Source: Bacillota bacterium (GTDB lineage: Bacteria > Bacillota > UBA4882 > UBA8346). From it: a stretch of DNA of 64,000 nt. Of this stretch, positions 25,944 through 35,161 are shown one piece after another. The notes beneath the pieces are model-generated. The model ran no database searches and had not been told where the DNA came from. It worked only from the letters and a program-made list of their open reading frames with translations. Location of the stretch: the NCBI GenBank assembly GCA_023402395.1, contig JAEYGI010000002.1:1-64000 (forward strand), read 5' to 3'. The stretch's first letter is position 1. Each line of letters begins with the position of its first letter. The translations under genes and the position numbers were made by a program.

Positions 25944-26867
25944 TCAGGCTTTGCCGAGCAATCTCAGCAAAACGGCTTTCTCGGCGTGCAGCCTGTTCTC
26001 AGCCTGGTCAAACAGGATCGAGTTCGGGTGTTCGATGGCGCCCCGGCTAATCTCATAGCCGGGATGAATCGGCATATCGTGCATAATCAATGCCCGGCTG
26101 TCCCGGAGCAGTTCCTCATTGATCTGATAAGGAAGCATTTGATTGATCCGGCGCTGTTTCTCACTCTCGAACTTGGGATCCAGGAAGAACTCCATATCGA
26201 CCCAGGTGTCGGTGTAGACCACGTCAGCCTGGTCTACCACGGTTTTAAGATCCAGCGTCCGTTGATAGAGTCCGGTTTTTTCGGCCTCATCCAGCAACTC
26301 CTGGTCGATACTGGCCTGATTGATCTCCGGGGTCACCATGGTAATCTTCATGCCCAGCTTGGTGCCGCCTTCAATCAGGGAGTTGGCCACATTGTTATGA
26401 ATGCCGATATAAACCAGGTGTACGCCTTCCAGGGTCCCCTTATGCTCCAGGATGGTCAGAAAATCGGCCAGCGCCTGGGTGGGGTGGAACCGGTTGTCGC
26501 AGCCGTTGATCACCGGAACCCGGGAGAATTCGACCATCTCCTTAACCTGCTCGAAGGTGAGCACCCGGGCCATTACCGCGTCCACGTTCCGGGAAAGATA
26601 GCGAATCTCATCCTTCATCTCGGCCAGCACCAAGTTGGTGCTTCGCCAGTCCATGTAAATGGCGTGGCCGCCTAGTTGAGTCATTGCCACTTCAAAGGAG
26701 ACCCGGGTCCGGGTTGATGTTTTCTGAAAAATCATCGCCAGGGTCAGGTGATCCAAGGCGTTCCAGTACTGTTTCTGGTTTTGCTTGACCTTGATGGCCA
26801 GGTCAAGAATATCCCGCAGCTCCCGGCCGGACCAGTCCTTAAAATTAATCATATGTCTGATTGCCAT
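25944..26867 (-). CDS. Ornithine carbamoyltransferase-like enzyme
   Basis: This 307-residue protein of the aspartate/ornithine carbamoyltransferase superfamily has the carbamoyl-phosphate loop KTSTRTRVSFE (about 49-59) and HPTQALADFLT, which confirm the family. The second-substrate loop is unusual: where ornithine enzymes have HCLP it reads MHDMPIHPGYEI, lacking the Cys of the ornithine site. It may therefore use another amine or amino acid. No arginine-biosynthesis genes are adjacent. argR lies 11 kb away. Confidence 0.8.
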   Translation of the reverse strand: MAIRHMINFKDWSGRELRDILDLAIKVKQNQKQYWNALDHLTLAMIFQKTSTRTRVSFEVAMTQLGGHAIYMDWRSTNLVLAEMKDEIRYLSRNVDAVMARVLTFEQVKEMVEFSRVPVINGCDNRFHPTQALADFLTILEHKGTLEGVHLVYIGIHNNVANSLIEGGTKLGMKITMVTPEINQASIDQELLDEAEKTGLYQRTLDLKTVVDQADVVYTDTWVDMEFFLDPKFESEKQRRINQMLPYQINEELLRDSRALIMHDMPIHPGYEISRGAIEHPNSILFDQAENRLHAEKAVLLRLLGKA

Positions 26868-27012
26868 TGATTATCGCTCCTTCGGCTCGCCGGACTTTCC
26901 TTTATTCGGCAAAACTCTTAATTCAATCATTATAACCCATCGCCGCCCAGGAGTCCAGAGGGTAGGCGGGGTTTGAGCGAAACCCGGAATCCAATACAGT
27001 CTTGATACTTCA

Positions 27013-27045
27013 GAAAAAAACAAACCCCCAAAGATTGCAGGGGGC
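27013..27045 (-). terminator. Terminator after small HTH-like gene
   Basis: CCCCC/GGGGG arms (27025-27029, 27040-27044) are followed on the minus strand by TTTGTTTTTTT. Confidence 0.65.
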
Positions 27046-27107
27046 TCATCAAGATTTTGACATAACCTTGGGTATTTATTTTTCGGCTAAGGTTTATCAC
27101 AACGCTT

Positions 27108-27296
27108 CTAATGCAAGATTCTGGCCGGATAAATTGACAACGGAACATACCGGCTCTTTTTATGAAAGACGTCCCGCAAATACCGGGCGGTTGCCGGATA
27201 GATTCCCGTCGTCTCCGACGCTTCCTGGGGAGCCACCCCGTTTTCGATCAGCGTTTTTGCTTTTAATACTCTCTCTTTGTTTGAATTATAGAACAT
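27108..27296 (-). CDS. Small helix-turn-helix-like protein
   Basis: This is a 62-residue frame starting at ATG 27296 with GGGGAGGG 6 bases upstream and a terminator 63 bases after its stop, so it looks like an expressed unit. The segment RVLKAKTLIENGVAPQEASE then TTGIYPATARYLRDVF resembles a resolvase/transposase-type helix-turn-helix that reads DNA. No partner domain is attached. It may be a remnant of a mobile element or a free-standing regulator. Confidence 0.5.
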   Translation of the reverse strand: MFYNSNKERVLKAKTLIENGVAPQEASETTGIYPATARYLRDVFHKKSRYVPLSIYPARILH

Positions 27297-27674
27297 AGTT
27301 CACCCTCCCCTGATACAGTTCATGCCTCCCTGGCGATCTTATTTTAACATATTTTGGGCGAATCCTGAAGCAGTTAAGTTCATTTGTAAGACTAATTACG
27401 CTATGGGCCGGTAGGCAAAGAAATTCCCTTAACACATTTCTATTTAAATCTAACCTTTCCAACGCGATAGACGAATAATTCTCGCAATTGGGAATCGTTT
27501 TCCTTATAAAATATTCGCAATTCACTTTCAATCTCCTTCCAATTGAAACTGATTGAATTGATTGAAATTCACTAAAAAGTCGATTATTATAAAAAGCAAG
27601 TGGGTTTCCAAGAATATAAATCAAATAAACTCCGGTAGCAGGAGACAGATTCAATTGAAAATGGGGAATGAACA
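27297..27674. other. Intergenic region before creatininase-like gene
   Basis: About 380 bases of AT-rich sequence with no supported gene. A minus-strand open frame covers it but lacks a ribosome site and protein-like composition. The promoters of the two divergent genes must lie here. I see no strong consensus. Confidence 0.5.
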
Positions 27675-28397
27675 ATGAGATTATCGGATCTGACCTGGGG
27701 CGAGGTAAAGGAATATATAAATAAGGAAAGCAAGTATTTAATTATTCCCGTCGGTACTTGTGAGCAGCACGGATATCATTTGCCCCTGAATCATGATATT
27801 TTGGTTGTAGAACATATGGCGCAAGAGCTTTCCGAAAAAACAGGAATATTGGTTGCCCCCACCCTTAACTATGGCGTCAACTTACCATGCGACCGGTTGC
27901 TTTCCGGTACAACGACCGTTACGCCTGAAATACTGAAAAGCATCATATTGTCAATTACTGAATGGTGGCGCGACCAAGGGTTTCAATTATTCCTATTAAT
28001 GACCTATCATGGCGATCCCTTCCACATCAGGGCGCTGAGCGGCCTGGGCAAAGATATTGGATTGATTGAACTAGGCAATATCGAGTATTCCGATATTTTA
28101 GAAAAACAGTCCACAATCCGCCACGCGTGTGAAGCGGAAACTTCGGTGGGATTGTGCCTATATCCGGAACGAATAAGATTTGAACAGATTAAGGAATACG
28201 ATATCCCTTTTGAGCAATTTCGTGAATATCTATTCCATGCGAACTTAAATCAACCGGAGAATTATGTTGGATGCCTGGGTTTCCCATCATATGCGACCCA
28301 AACGAAAGGGATTGAAATTGTCAAGCGGATGTATGATCAGATGATGAAGGATTACATTGAAATTGTTGAGAAATATGCCACCAAAAAATCTGAATAA
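27675..28397 (+). CDS. Creatininase-family amidohydrolase
   Basis: This 240-residue metal-dependent amidohydrolase-like protein has metal ligands in PVGTCEQHGYHLPLNHD (Glu, His, Asp), TYHGDP and HACEAETS (Glu). The family includes creatinine amidohydrolase, FAPy deformylase and MftE, which cleaves mycofactocin precursor. No creatine or RiPP genes adjoin, so the substrate is open. The usual NGHGGN is TYHGDP here, which is atypical. GGGGA precedes the ATG. Confidence 0.8.
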   Translation: MRLSDLTWGEVKEYINKESKYLIIPVGTCEQHGYHLPLNHDILVVEHMAQELSEKTGILVAPTLNYGVNLPCDRLLSGTTTVTPEILKSIILSITEWWRDQGFQLFLLMTYHGDPFHIRALSGLGKDIGLIELGNIEYSDILEKQSTIRHACEAETSVGLCLYPERIRFEQIKEYDIPFEQFREYLFHANLNQPENYVGCLGFPSYATQTKGIEIVKRMYDQMMKDYIEIVEKYATKKSE

Positions 28398-28493
28398 ATC
28401 GAGTCGGCCAAGCAATGGCGCGGCCGCTTTAGGATCGGCCGGATAGTTGAACCGTTGCCTGCCTTATTTCCCGCTGCCACTTCCGCGCAATCA

Positions 28494-28871
28494 ACTAAAG
28501 AGATTTCAATCAGCGGCACTCCTCTTTCTGGCTACGATGCCCATCTCTCACCTCAAACCGTGGGAACGCCTCCCCAAGCTGTGGGAGCTATCCCCATTAG
28601 TAGCGCACTCACTGATTCATCTGTGGGAACCGCTCCCTATATTATCGCAATAGATCTCCATTGAATGGGAACTATTCCCCTTACTATGGCAATTCTTCAT
28701 CAAGCAATGGGACTTGCCCCCACAATTAAAACAGCCGCTGATTCATCGGAGGGAGCCGCTCCCCTTACGATGGCAGACGTTCATCATCAATTAGGAGTCC
28801 CTCCCATAACTACGGCATCAATTTGCCGGAGCATTTCACTGATTGAACGAGCAACGGAAACCGTCCCCTGG
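28494..28871. repeat. 21-bp periodic array C (about 18 units)
   Basis: Consecutive 21-base blocks from 28494 keep phase to 28871. From 28557 many blocks carry GTGGGA/ATGGGA at positions 4-9 and TCCCC near positions 15-19, a dyad-like GGGA...TCCC core. Many alternate blocks are weaker (for example 28599, 28641, 28683, 28725 and 28767), giving a partial 42-base alternation. Core positions GGA.C at 7-11 are shared with array B. Confidence 0.85.
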
Positions 28872-28945
28872 AACCGTAAAAATTAAAACCAAGAATGGGC
28901 CGGGTTTGGCACGTACGAGCGAATCGGCTTTTCTCCAAAAAACAA

Positions 28946-28976
28946 AACCTCCGAAACATCCCATGTTTCGGAGGTT
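28946..28976 (-). terminator. Strong terminator of the PiT gene
   Basis: Perfect 14-bp arms (AACCTCCGAAACAT and complement) with loop CCC. The minus strand continues TTTTGTTTTTT. Confidence 0.85.
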
Positions 28977-29030
28977 TATCCGTTTATTTGATAATCAGCG
29001 GTTATCGGGTCACCTTGGCTTCAAACGGCT

Positions 29031-30014
29031 TTAAAAAATCCACTTAAAGAAAATTGCCACCACATACCCGATAATGGCGCAAATCGGAAAGGTCAGGATC
29101 CAAGCGGTCACCATCTCGCCGACCACGCCCCAGCGAATGGCCGAAAGCCGGGTGGCCGCGCCGACACCCATGATCGAAGTGTTAATGGTATGAGTGGTGC
29201 TGAGCGGAATCCCCAAATGCGAGGCGAGCAGGATCGAGCCCGACGCCGACGCCTCGGCGGCAAACCCCTGGTATGTCTCAAGCCGGACCATTTTCGCTCC
29301 CATGGTCTTGATAATCCGCCAGCCGCCGACCGACGTTCCCAGTCCCATGATCAAGGAACAGAGCAAGATGGTCCAACTCTGCACATGAAACTCCTCAATA
29401 ACACCACCCAAAACCAAGGCCAGCGTAAAGGTGCCAATAAACTTTTGACCGTCATTGCTGCCATGGCTGAGCGCCATGGCGCCGGCGGAGATGGTCTGGA
29501 GCACGGCGAAAAGACTCTTGGACTTTTGACGGTTCATGTTTTTAAAAAGTTGCTGGATCAACCAGGCGATCCCGTAACCGCCCAATACTCCAAGGACCGA
29601 GGAGAACCCCAGGCCGATCAGCACTTTCTTCCAGCCTTCCCACAGCAACACCGACGGTCCGGCCGTCGCCAACCCAGCTCCAGCGAGGCCGGCCACCAGC
29701 GCATGGCTCTCACTGGTCGGAAGTCCGAAGTACCAGGCCACGACCGACCAGGCCACGATCCCGACCATGGCCGCGCCGACGGTGACCAGATTGATCGCCT
29801 CCGGCTTGACGATCCCGGTGCCGATGGTCTTGGCGACCTCGGTTCCGAGAAAAGCGCCGATCACATTACAGACCGTGGCGAGCACCACCGCGTACTTTGG
29901 TTTCATCACCCGGGTCGAAACCACGGTGGCGATTGCATTCGGCGAATCGGTCCACCCGTTTACGAACTCCGACGCCAGGATTAATAGCAGTACCAACATC
30001 AGTCCTATACTCAT
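29031..30014 (-). CDS. pit: PiT-family inorganic phosphate transporter
   Basis: This protein of about 327 residues has roughly eight or more hydrophobic helices. The two PiT signatures are visible: GWTDSPNAIATVV (N-terminal half) and SHGSNDGQKFIGT (second half), the duplicated substrate sites for H+ or Na+ coupled phosphate uptake. GGAG lies 8 bases before the ATG at 30014, preferred over an upstream TTG. No PhoU-like gene adjoins. Confidence 0.92.
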   Translation of the reverse strand: MSIGLMLVLLLILASEFVNGWTDSPNAIATVVSTRVMKPKYAVVLATVCNVIGAFLGTEVAKTIGTGIVKPEAINLVTVGAAMVGIVAWSVVAWYFGLPTSESHALVAGLAGAGLATAGPSVLLWEGWKKVLIGLGFSSVLGVLGGYGIAWLIQQLFKNMNRQKSKSLFAVLQTISAGAMALSHGSNDGQKFIGTFTLALVLGGVIEEFHVQSWTILLCSLIMGLGTSVGGWRIIKTMGAKMVRLETYQGFAAEASASGSILLASHLGIPLSTTHTINTSIMGVGAATRLSAIRWGVVGEMVTAWILTFPICAIIGYVVAIFFKWIF

Positions 30015-30326
30015 ATCAACTACTCCGTAGCACAAATTTGCAAAATTAATGGTTCCCGTCCGGATCGGCCGCCATTCAAGGCCGTTTTCCCACTACTGGA
30101 TTATAGCCCACTTCATAGTAAAAGTAAATGTAAAATTCAAGAAACTGTCGGTTCTGATTATCCTATTGAATAAATAAAAATTTAACCGTGCTTGAAATAT
30201 TCGGCACTGAAATGCTAATTTGTTGAAAATTCTTTTCATAATTGCGACAGGCCAGGCCGGAGATACCATCAGACACTAAAAACGCCCAGAAAATTGAACC
30301 GGCCTCCAAGCCATTGCTGGGTTGAT
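30015..30326. other. Intergenic region upstream of PiT gene
   Basis: About 310 bases between the holA stop and the PiT start. It is AT-rich in the middle and should hold the PiT promoter. I see no confident promoter, riboswitch or gene. Confidence 0.4.
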
Positions 30327-31331
30327 TCACCAGCGCGAACCGGGGGAACAGATTTCAACCACGGCCAATTCCAGTTCCAGGCGGGGTTCCCGGCGGCCCG
30401 TCTTCATTCGATGGTCGGCTCGGGCCAGCCGGGCGATGATACTGGCCAATTCCGGGCCGGAGAAACGGCCGGACTGAACGAAGCTTTTTTCCGCCACATA
30501 CGGATTGATGCCGAGCGCGCCGGCCAGTTGCTTAGCTCCCAGTCCCTGTTCCCGGGCGGCCGAGGCTGCGGCGATATTCCGGAATTGCCGGCTGAGCGTG
30601 GCCAGGATCTTATTCTCATTCTCTCCGGAGTCCAACAACTCCGCCAACCTGGGCAGTCCCTGACGCGGATCGCGTTGCGCTACGGCGTCAATTAACTTGA
30701 AAATATCGGGCTCCGGTTCGCCTGGCACCAATTGATCCAATTCGCTGTCAGAGAGACTCCCCCGGCCGGCCAGGAACGTTTGAAGCTTCTCCAACTCGGT
30801 CCGGCACCGTACCAGATCGACACCCAAGCGCTCGGTAAGAATCCGGATCTGGCCCGGAGAAAGCTTGAGCCCATTCTTTTCAGCCCGTTGTTTCAGCCAG
30901 ACCGGGATCTCGTTGGGGGTCAAACGGGAACAGTCAACCACCGCCAGATGCTTCTGCAACTCCTGATGAATTTTCTTCCTCCCGTCCAGTTTCAGCGCAG
31001 AGACAAACAGATAGACCCCGTCGGCGAGCCCGGACAGGTTTTTCAGCAAGGCTTCCTCCACGCCGGAGGCGGCGCTTTCCAGGCTGTCCAAATAAATAAC
31101 CCGCGCCCCTCCGAAGAAGGACGGAGTTCCCATGTTGCCGGCCAAAGTTTCCGGCTCAATCGTTGACGCATCCAGGCGTATGATGTTAAAATCCCGGTCA
31201 GCCGGTTCGATTAACCTATCCAGTGCCGCCCGAATCAGTTCCTCGTGGAAGAGCCTCTCCTCTCCGAGAAAAAGATAGGCTGGAACCAGCCTGCCGTCAT
31301 GGACGTGTTTCAAGAAATCCGCGCGATGCAT
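30327..31331 (-). CDS. holA: DNA polymerase III delta subunit
   Basis: This 334-residue clamp-loader subunit opens the sliding clamp. The N-terminus HRADFLKHVHDGRLVPAYLF then LGEERLFHEELI is diagnostic, followed by a AAA-like domain without a functional Walker A and a C-terminal collar domain (NPYVAEKSFVQSGRF). AAGGAG precedes the ATG. Its 5' end overlaps the 3' end of comEC by 35 bases, as in many Firmicutes. Confidence 0.93.
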   Translation of the reverse strand: MHRADFLKHVHDGRLVPAYLFLGEERLFHEELIRAALDRLIEPADRDFNIIRLDASTIEPETLAGNMGTPSFFGGARVIYLDSLESAASGVEEALLKNLSGLADGVYLFVSALKLDGRKKIHQELQKHLAVVDCSRLTPNEIPVWLKQRAEKNGLKLSPGQIRILTERLGVDLVRCRTELEKLQTFLAGRGSLSDSELDQLVPGEPEPDIFKLIDAVAQRDPRQGLPRLAELLDSGENENKILATLSRQFRNIAAASAAREQGLGAKQLAGALGINPYVAEKSFVQSGRFSGPELASIIARLARADHRMKTGRREPRLELELAVVEICSPGSRW

Positions 31332-33654
31332 TGAGTTTCTCCTTTTTGGTCGTGGTAACGGTGATCCGGTTTCTGTATAAGCGCAGATCGATCCGGCCGT
31401 GCCGGTCGGTACGGCGGAGCATGATTCCCAGCGCCTTGATCCGGCTCAGCGTCCCCGCTCCGGGGTGGCCATATCGGTTCCCCTTTCCCACCGAAACGAC
31501 CGCCACCGCCGGACGGACTTGGGCCAGAAACCGTAGCGAACTGCCGTGATTGCTGCCATGATGCCCCACCTTTAATACAGTGGCCCTCAGCCGGGGTCCA
31601 AATCGTTTTACTAATCTTTCTTCGCGTTCGCCGTCCAGATCTCCTGTCAGCAAAGCCCGGTTTTTCCCGAAACTCATCGCCATCACCAGCGAATGCTCCT
31701 CCGATTCTTGCGGTTGCACCGCGATCACTTCCCCGAGCGCCGTACCGAGCTTGAGTTTCATCCCGGCGGTCGCGTATTGCCGCTTGATCTTGCGTCGCGC
31801 CGCCTGGTCCTCAAGCCCTTCCAATTGTTCATCGGCCGCGGAAAAGATCAAACGCTCCACCGGTACTTCATCCAATATTTCCGCCAATCCGCCAGCGTGG
31901 TCCCGATGGCCGTGGCTAAGCAAGATCCAGCGCAACCGGTCCACTCCAAAGCGGCGTAAGACCGGAACGACACTGCGGCGGCCGTATCCGTCCCCGCCGG
32001 TGTCGACCAGGGCACCGGTTCCGTCGGGGGCTCTCAACAGGATCGCGTCACCCTGCCCGACGTCGATGACCGAGACCAGCAAACAATCGTTCCGGAGCCG
32101 GTAGCAATATCCGGTCCATATTATCAGGTTGGCAAGGAATAGCGATGCCAGCAGTAACGGTCCCCAGGCGTGGAAGGGCGGCCTTTTTTCAGTCAGCGCG
32201 CTGGGCCGCAACCAATCAAAGATCAGAAGCAGACCCAGGTAATATCCGCCCACCCAAGGCCAGGGCCAGATCGGCGACCAACTCGCCGCCCACCACTGCC
32301 CGGCGAGCAGGCCGGTGCTTTCCCGGATCAGTGAAACCGCCCAATCCACCGGGATCAGAATCACTCCTCCAACCCCCGGCAGCAGCGTTCCGACTCCCTC
32401 CCCGATCATACCGCCGATTACCGCCACTGTGGTTGGAAAGGAAAGCAAGAGATTGGCGAGAGGTCCAATCCAGACCACCTGTTGAAAGTGATAGACCAAT
32501 ATTGGGATCAAGGGAAGTTGCGCGGCCAACGAGAACAACAAACAATCCCGGACCCATCGCCGCCACCGGCTTTGGGACGGGAACGCGCCGCGCAGCGCAG
32601 GAAAAAGCCAAACCAGCCCCAGCGTAGCCGCAAAAGAAAGTTGAAAACCGAGGTCAAAGAGGTTATAGGGGTCGGTCAACAAGAGCAGCAGGCCGGCTAG
32701 AAACAGTCGAGCGGCAGGATCTACCCTTTCAATCGCAAAACAGAAGAGAAGCATCAACCCGGCGCGGAGCACCGGCGGTTCCAACCCGGAAAGCAACGCG
32801 TAAAATCCGATGGCGGCGGCAATGGGCACTGCCCGGATCTGGCGCGTCAGGCCGCACCAACCCAGGATTAAATTCAAAAAACCGGCCACCAGACCGACGT
32901 GCAGTCCGGAAACTGACAACAAATGAACGGTTCCGGTCCGCTGCAATTCTCCAACCAGCCTGCGCTGAGCCGGGCTTTCCCGAAACCGCTCGCCAAACAA
33001 CAACCCGTGAAGCAAATCCAGATTGAGTCCTCGCAGCGCACTTCGGCCCGCCGCCATCATCGAATGGCGGCATGCTTCCGCCCACTCAAACGGAGCGGGC
33101 AGGGCAAAGCCACCAGCCAACCTCATTGCAGTCTGGCCAATAAGATAGCCGGTAATCTGATTCCGTTCCTCGAAACCGGGCCAAGGAACGCTCGCGAGCT
33201 CCAGCGGCCTGAATCTCCCTGCCGCCCGGATCGTTTTACCGTACCAGTCATCCGCCGGCTTTTGCCGTGAAAAAATTCGGATTGTGCCTGTCACTCCCGG
33301 CGGAACCGATGAGCAGGTCCGGAGCCGGCAAGAATACCCAAAAAGAGTCGGCTCAGGCCGTCCTGTCATTACGCCGGTTACAATTACTTCACGGCCGGCA
33401 AATGGTTGATTATGAACTATTTGCCGTAAATAATCGTCACGGGCCTGGCTAAACCGAAATCCTCCGGCACAACCGAGGATGATCAATGCCCAGATGCCGG
33501 TCCGCCAGCGTCTAAGTACCGCGAGAATGATGGCAGCCGCCAATGTCCCGCACCCCGCCAGCAGCCAGAAGACAGAGTTCCCGAAACCGGCGGTCGCAAT
33601 CAGCGTCCCGGCGGCGGCGGCCAAAGCGGCCAGCGCGATCCGGTCCAACCTCAT
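31297..33654 (-). CDS. comEC: ComEC/Rec2 DNA uptake channel
   Basis: This 785-residue inner-membrane protein has N-terminal membrane helices with an OB-like domain, the central Competence domain (TVHLLSVSGLHVGLVAGF), and a C-terminal metallo-beta-lactamase-like nuclease domain (VIDVGQGDAILLRAPDG, LLSHGHRDHAGGL, KVGHHGS). It conducts single-stranded DNA into the cytoplasm during transformation, with ComEA as DNA receptor. The start overlaps the comEA stop (ATGA-type), so translation is coupled. Confidence 0.94.
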   Translation of the reverse strand: MRLDRIALAALAAAAGTLIATAGFGNSVFWLLAGCGTLAAAIILAVLRRWRTGIWALIILGCAGGFRFSQARDDYLRQIVHNQPFAGREVIVTGVMTGRPEPTLFGYSCRLRTCSSVPPGVTGTIRIFSRQKPADDWYGKTIRAAGRFRPLELASVPWPGFEERNQITGYLIGQTAMRLAGGFALPAPFEWAEACRHSMMAAGRSALRGLNLDLLHGLLFGERFRESPAQRRLVGELQRTGTVHLLSVSGLHVGLVAGFLNLILGWCGLTRQIRAVPIAAAIGFYALLSGLEPPVLRAGLMLLFCFAIERVDPAARLFLAGLLLLLTDPYNLFDLGFQLSFAATLGLVWLFPALRGAFPSQSRWRRWVRDCLLFSLAAQLPLIPILVYHFQQVVWIGPLANLLLSFPTTVAVIGGMIGEGVGTLLPGVGGVILIPVDWAVSLIRESTGLLAGQWWAASWSPIWPWPWVGGYYLGLLLIFDWLRPSALTEKRPPFHAWGPLLLASLFLANLIIWTGYCYRLRNDCLLVSVIDVGQGDAILLRAPDGTGALVDTGGDGYGRRSVVPVLRRFGVDRLRWILLSHGHRDHAGGLAEILDEVPVERLIFSAADEQLEGLEDQAARRKIKRQYATAGMKLKLGTALGEVIAVQPQESEEHSLVMAMSFGKNRALLTGDLDGEREERLVKRFGPRLRATVLKVGHHGSNHGSSLRFLAQVRPAVAVVSVGKGNRYGHPGAGTLSRIKALGIMLRRTDRHGRIDLRLYRNRITVTTTKKEKLNASRGFLETRP

Positions 33655-34259
33655 GGAACAAATAAGAACGGCCGGAAATTCTCCAACTTTTTGAGGCCGA
33701 TCCCCGATACTTTCCCCAAATCTTCATAACTGGGAAAATCCCCGTTCTTCAAGCGATAATCGATGATCGCGGCCGCCAGCGCCGGACCGATCCCGGGCAC
33801 CGACTCTAACTCCTGCCGGTTGGCTTGATTCAAATTGACCGGCCACTGGATCGTCGGCGTCGGAGTCGCTTTATCCTTTTTTCCGGGGCCTGGCTTGGAA
33901 TTTCGGGCCTGCTTCGCCGGTTTGGATGTGGTCAAAACCTCGCCTTGTTTTGGCACGTAGATCTGCTCTCCATCCAAAGCGAACTCGGCCAGATTAACCC
34001 GGCCCAAATCGGCTTCCGGTAAAACGCCTCCCGCCATTTCAAGTAATTGAAACTTCCGGATCCCCGGAACCGCTTTAACCACTCCGGGCTTCCGGACCGC
34101 GCCGCAGAGATGAACGTAAATCGGTTCCGATTCCCCATCGGAAAGATTGATCGAGATTTCATCCCGGCCGCCGTCGATATATAGCAGAACTCCGCCTAAC
34201 ACCAAAAAAAACAATAATACCAACGCGGCAATCCTTTGCCGGATCGTCAGATAGACCAT
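33651..34259 (-). CDS. comEA: ComEA DNA receptor
   Basis: This 202-residue protein has one N-terminal membrane helix (IAALVLLFFLVLGGVLLYI), a SLBB-like segment (VHLCGAVRKPGVV), a Lys/Pro linker, and a C-terminal double helix-hairpin-helix (NLNQANRQELESVPGIGPAL...). It binds double-stranded DNA at the cell surface and hands it to ComEC encoded downstream. Confidence 0.94.
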   Translation of the reverse strand: MVYLTIRQRIAALVLLFFLVLGGVLLYIDGGRDEISINLSDGESEPIYVHLCGAVRKPGVVKAVPGIRKFQLLEMAGGVLPEADLGRVNLAEFALDGEQIYVPKQGEVLTTSKPAKQARNSKPGPGKKDKATPTPTIQWPVNLNQANRQELESVPGIGPALAAAIIDYRLKNGDFPSYEDLGKVSGIGLKKLENFRPFLFVP

Positions 34260-34361
34260 TCCATCCTCCGCGCTGATTATTTTTGGAATAATTCGTTAAT
34301 TACTGGAAATATCCTTTAATTAATTAACTATTATGTTATTTGTTGGTTGATTTACCCTCAT

Positions 34362-34397
34362 AAAAAAGAAGCTGTCGTTTTGGACAGCTTCTTTTTT
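34362..34397. terminator. Bidirectional terminator between ccdA and comEA
   Basis: Perfect 15-bp arms (AAAAAAGAAGCTGTC and complement) around a 6-base loop, with T-runs on both strands. Confidence 0.85.
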
Positions 34398-34426
34398 AAT
34401 GCATTAGGCCAAATCAAGATTCGACG

Positions 34427-35161
34427 TCACCGCTTAAACAGTAGGTTCTCCAAATTCCAACCTCCCGTGATCCGGATGAACCAGATACTGATCACCGATA
34501 ATCCTCCGGTGGCCAGTAAAATCCCCATGAAGACCAGCAACGCCCCGGAGAACCATTCCAAGTATTTAAAGTAGGGCTTGATTCGCGCGAGGCCACTGCT
34601 GAAACGCTCAAATCCCAACGCCAACAGGATAAAGGGAATAGCGAGCCCCAGCGAGTAGATACTCAGTAACAACGCTCCCTTGACCGGGTCGCCACCGCTT
34701 CCGGCCAAGGCGAGGAGCGCTCCCAAAATCGGTCCAACGCAAGGAGTCCATCCCAAGGCAAAAGCGGCCCCAGTAAAAAACGCTCCCGTCACGCCGACCG
34801 AACCCTGGGTTTGGACCCGGTGTTCCCGGTACAGCCATGGCAGTCTCAACCATCCTCCTTGGTGAAGCCCAAGCAAAATCACTACCACCCCGGCCAACCG
34901 GGACAGCCAGTTCCGGTTGGCGCGGAGTAGGCCGCCCAGTGCGGAACTGGCCATACCCAATGTTACAAAGACTACTGTCAGGCCAATGACAAAAGCTATC
35001 GTGCAGCGAAGTGTTCGCTGCTTGGAAGCGATTCCCGACCGCAAGTCCGTGAACGATGATCCGGTAATGATCGCCAGATACCCCGGAGCCATTGGCAACA
35101 CACACGGCGAGAGGAATGAGAGCAATCCTCCAAGAAAAGCCATTAAGGCATTAACGCCCAC
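34427..35161 (-). CDS. ccdA: CcdA-type thiol-disulfide transport protein
   Basis: This 244-residue membrane protein with about six helices carries the two redox Cys motifs FLSPCVLPMAPGY (first helix) and GWTPCVGPILGAL (fourth helix). It moves electrons from cytoplasmic thioredoxin to extracytoplasmic thiol proteins. The overlapping upstream tlpA-like gene is the likely recipient. Confidence 0.9.
   Translation of the reverse strand: MGVNALMAFLGGLLSFLSPCVLPMAPGYLAIITGSSFTDLRSGIASKQRTLRCTIAFVIGLTVVFVTLGMASSALGGLLRANRNWLSRLAGVVVILLGLHQGGWLRLPWLYREHRVQTQGSVGVTGAFFTGAAFALGWTPCVGPILGALLALAGSGGDPVKGALLLSIYSLGLAIPFILLALGFERFSSGLARIKPYFKYLEWFSGALLVFMGILLATGGLSVISIWFIRITGGWNLENLLFKR

Larger units (their letters stand above)
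28398..29030. other. Convergent intergenic region with 21-bp array
   Basis: This lies between the ends of the creatininase-like gene and the PiT gene. It contains array C (28494-28871) and a strong terminator at 28946-28976. Open frames in the array on the plus strand lack ribosome sites and are interrupted by TGA. Confidence 0.6.

Noticed and set aside
27286..27675. 129-codon minus-strand frame upstream of the creatininase-like gene
   Set aside because: No ribosome site, and it overlaps the start of the small HTH gene. Composition is not protein-like.
28447..28886. Plus-strand frames in array C with seven-residue periodicity
   Set aside because: The periodicity follows from the DNA repeat. 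Frames are broken by a TGA and lack ribosome sites.
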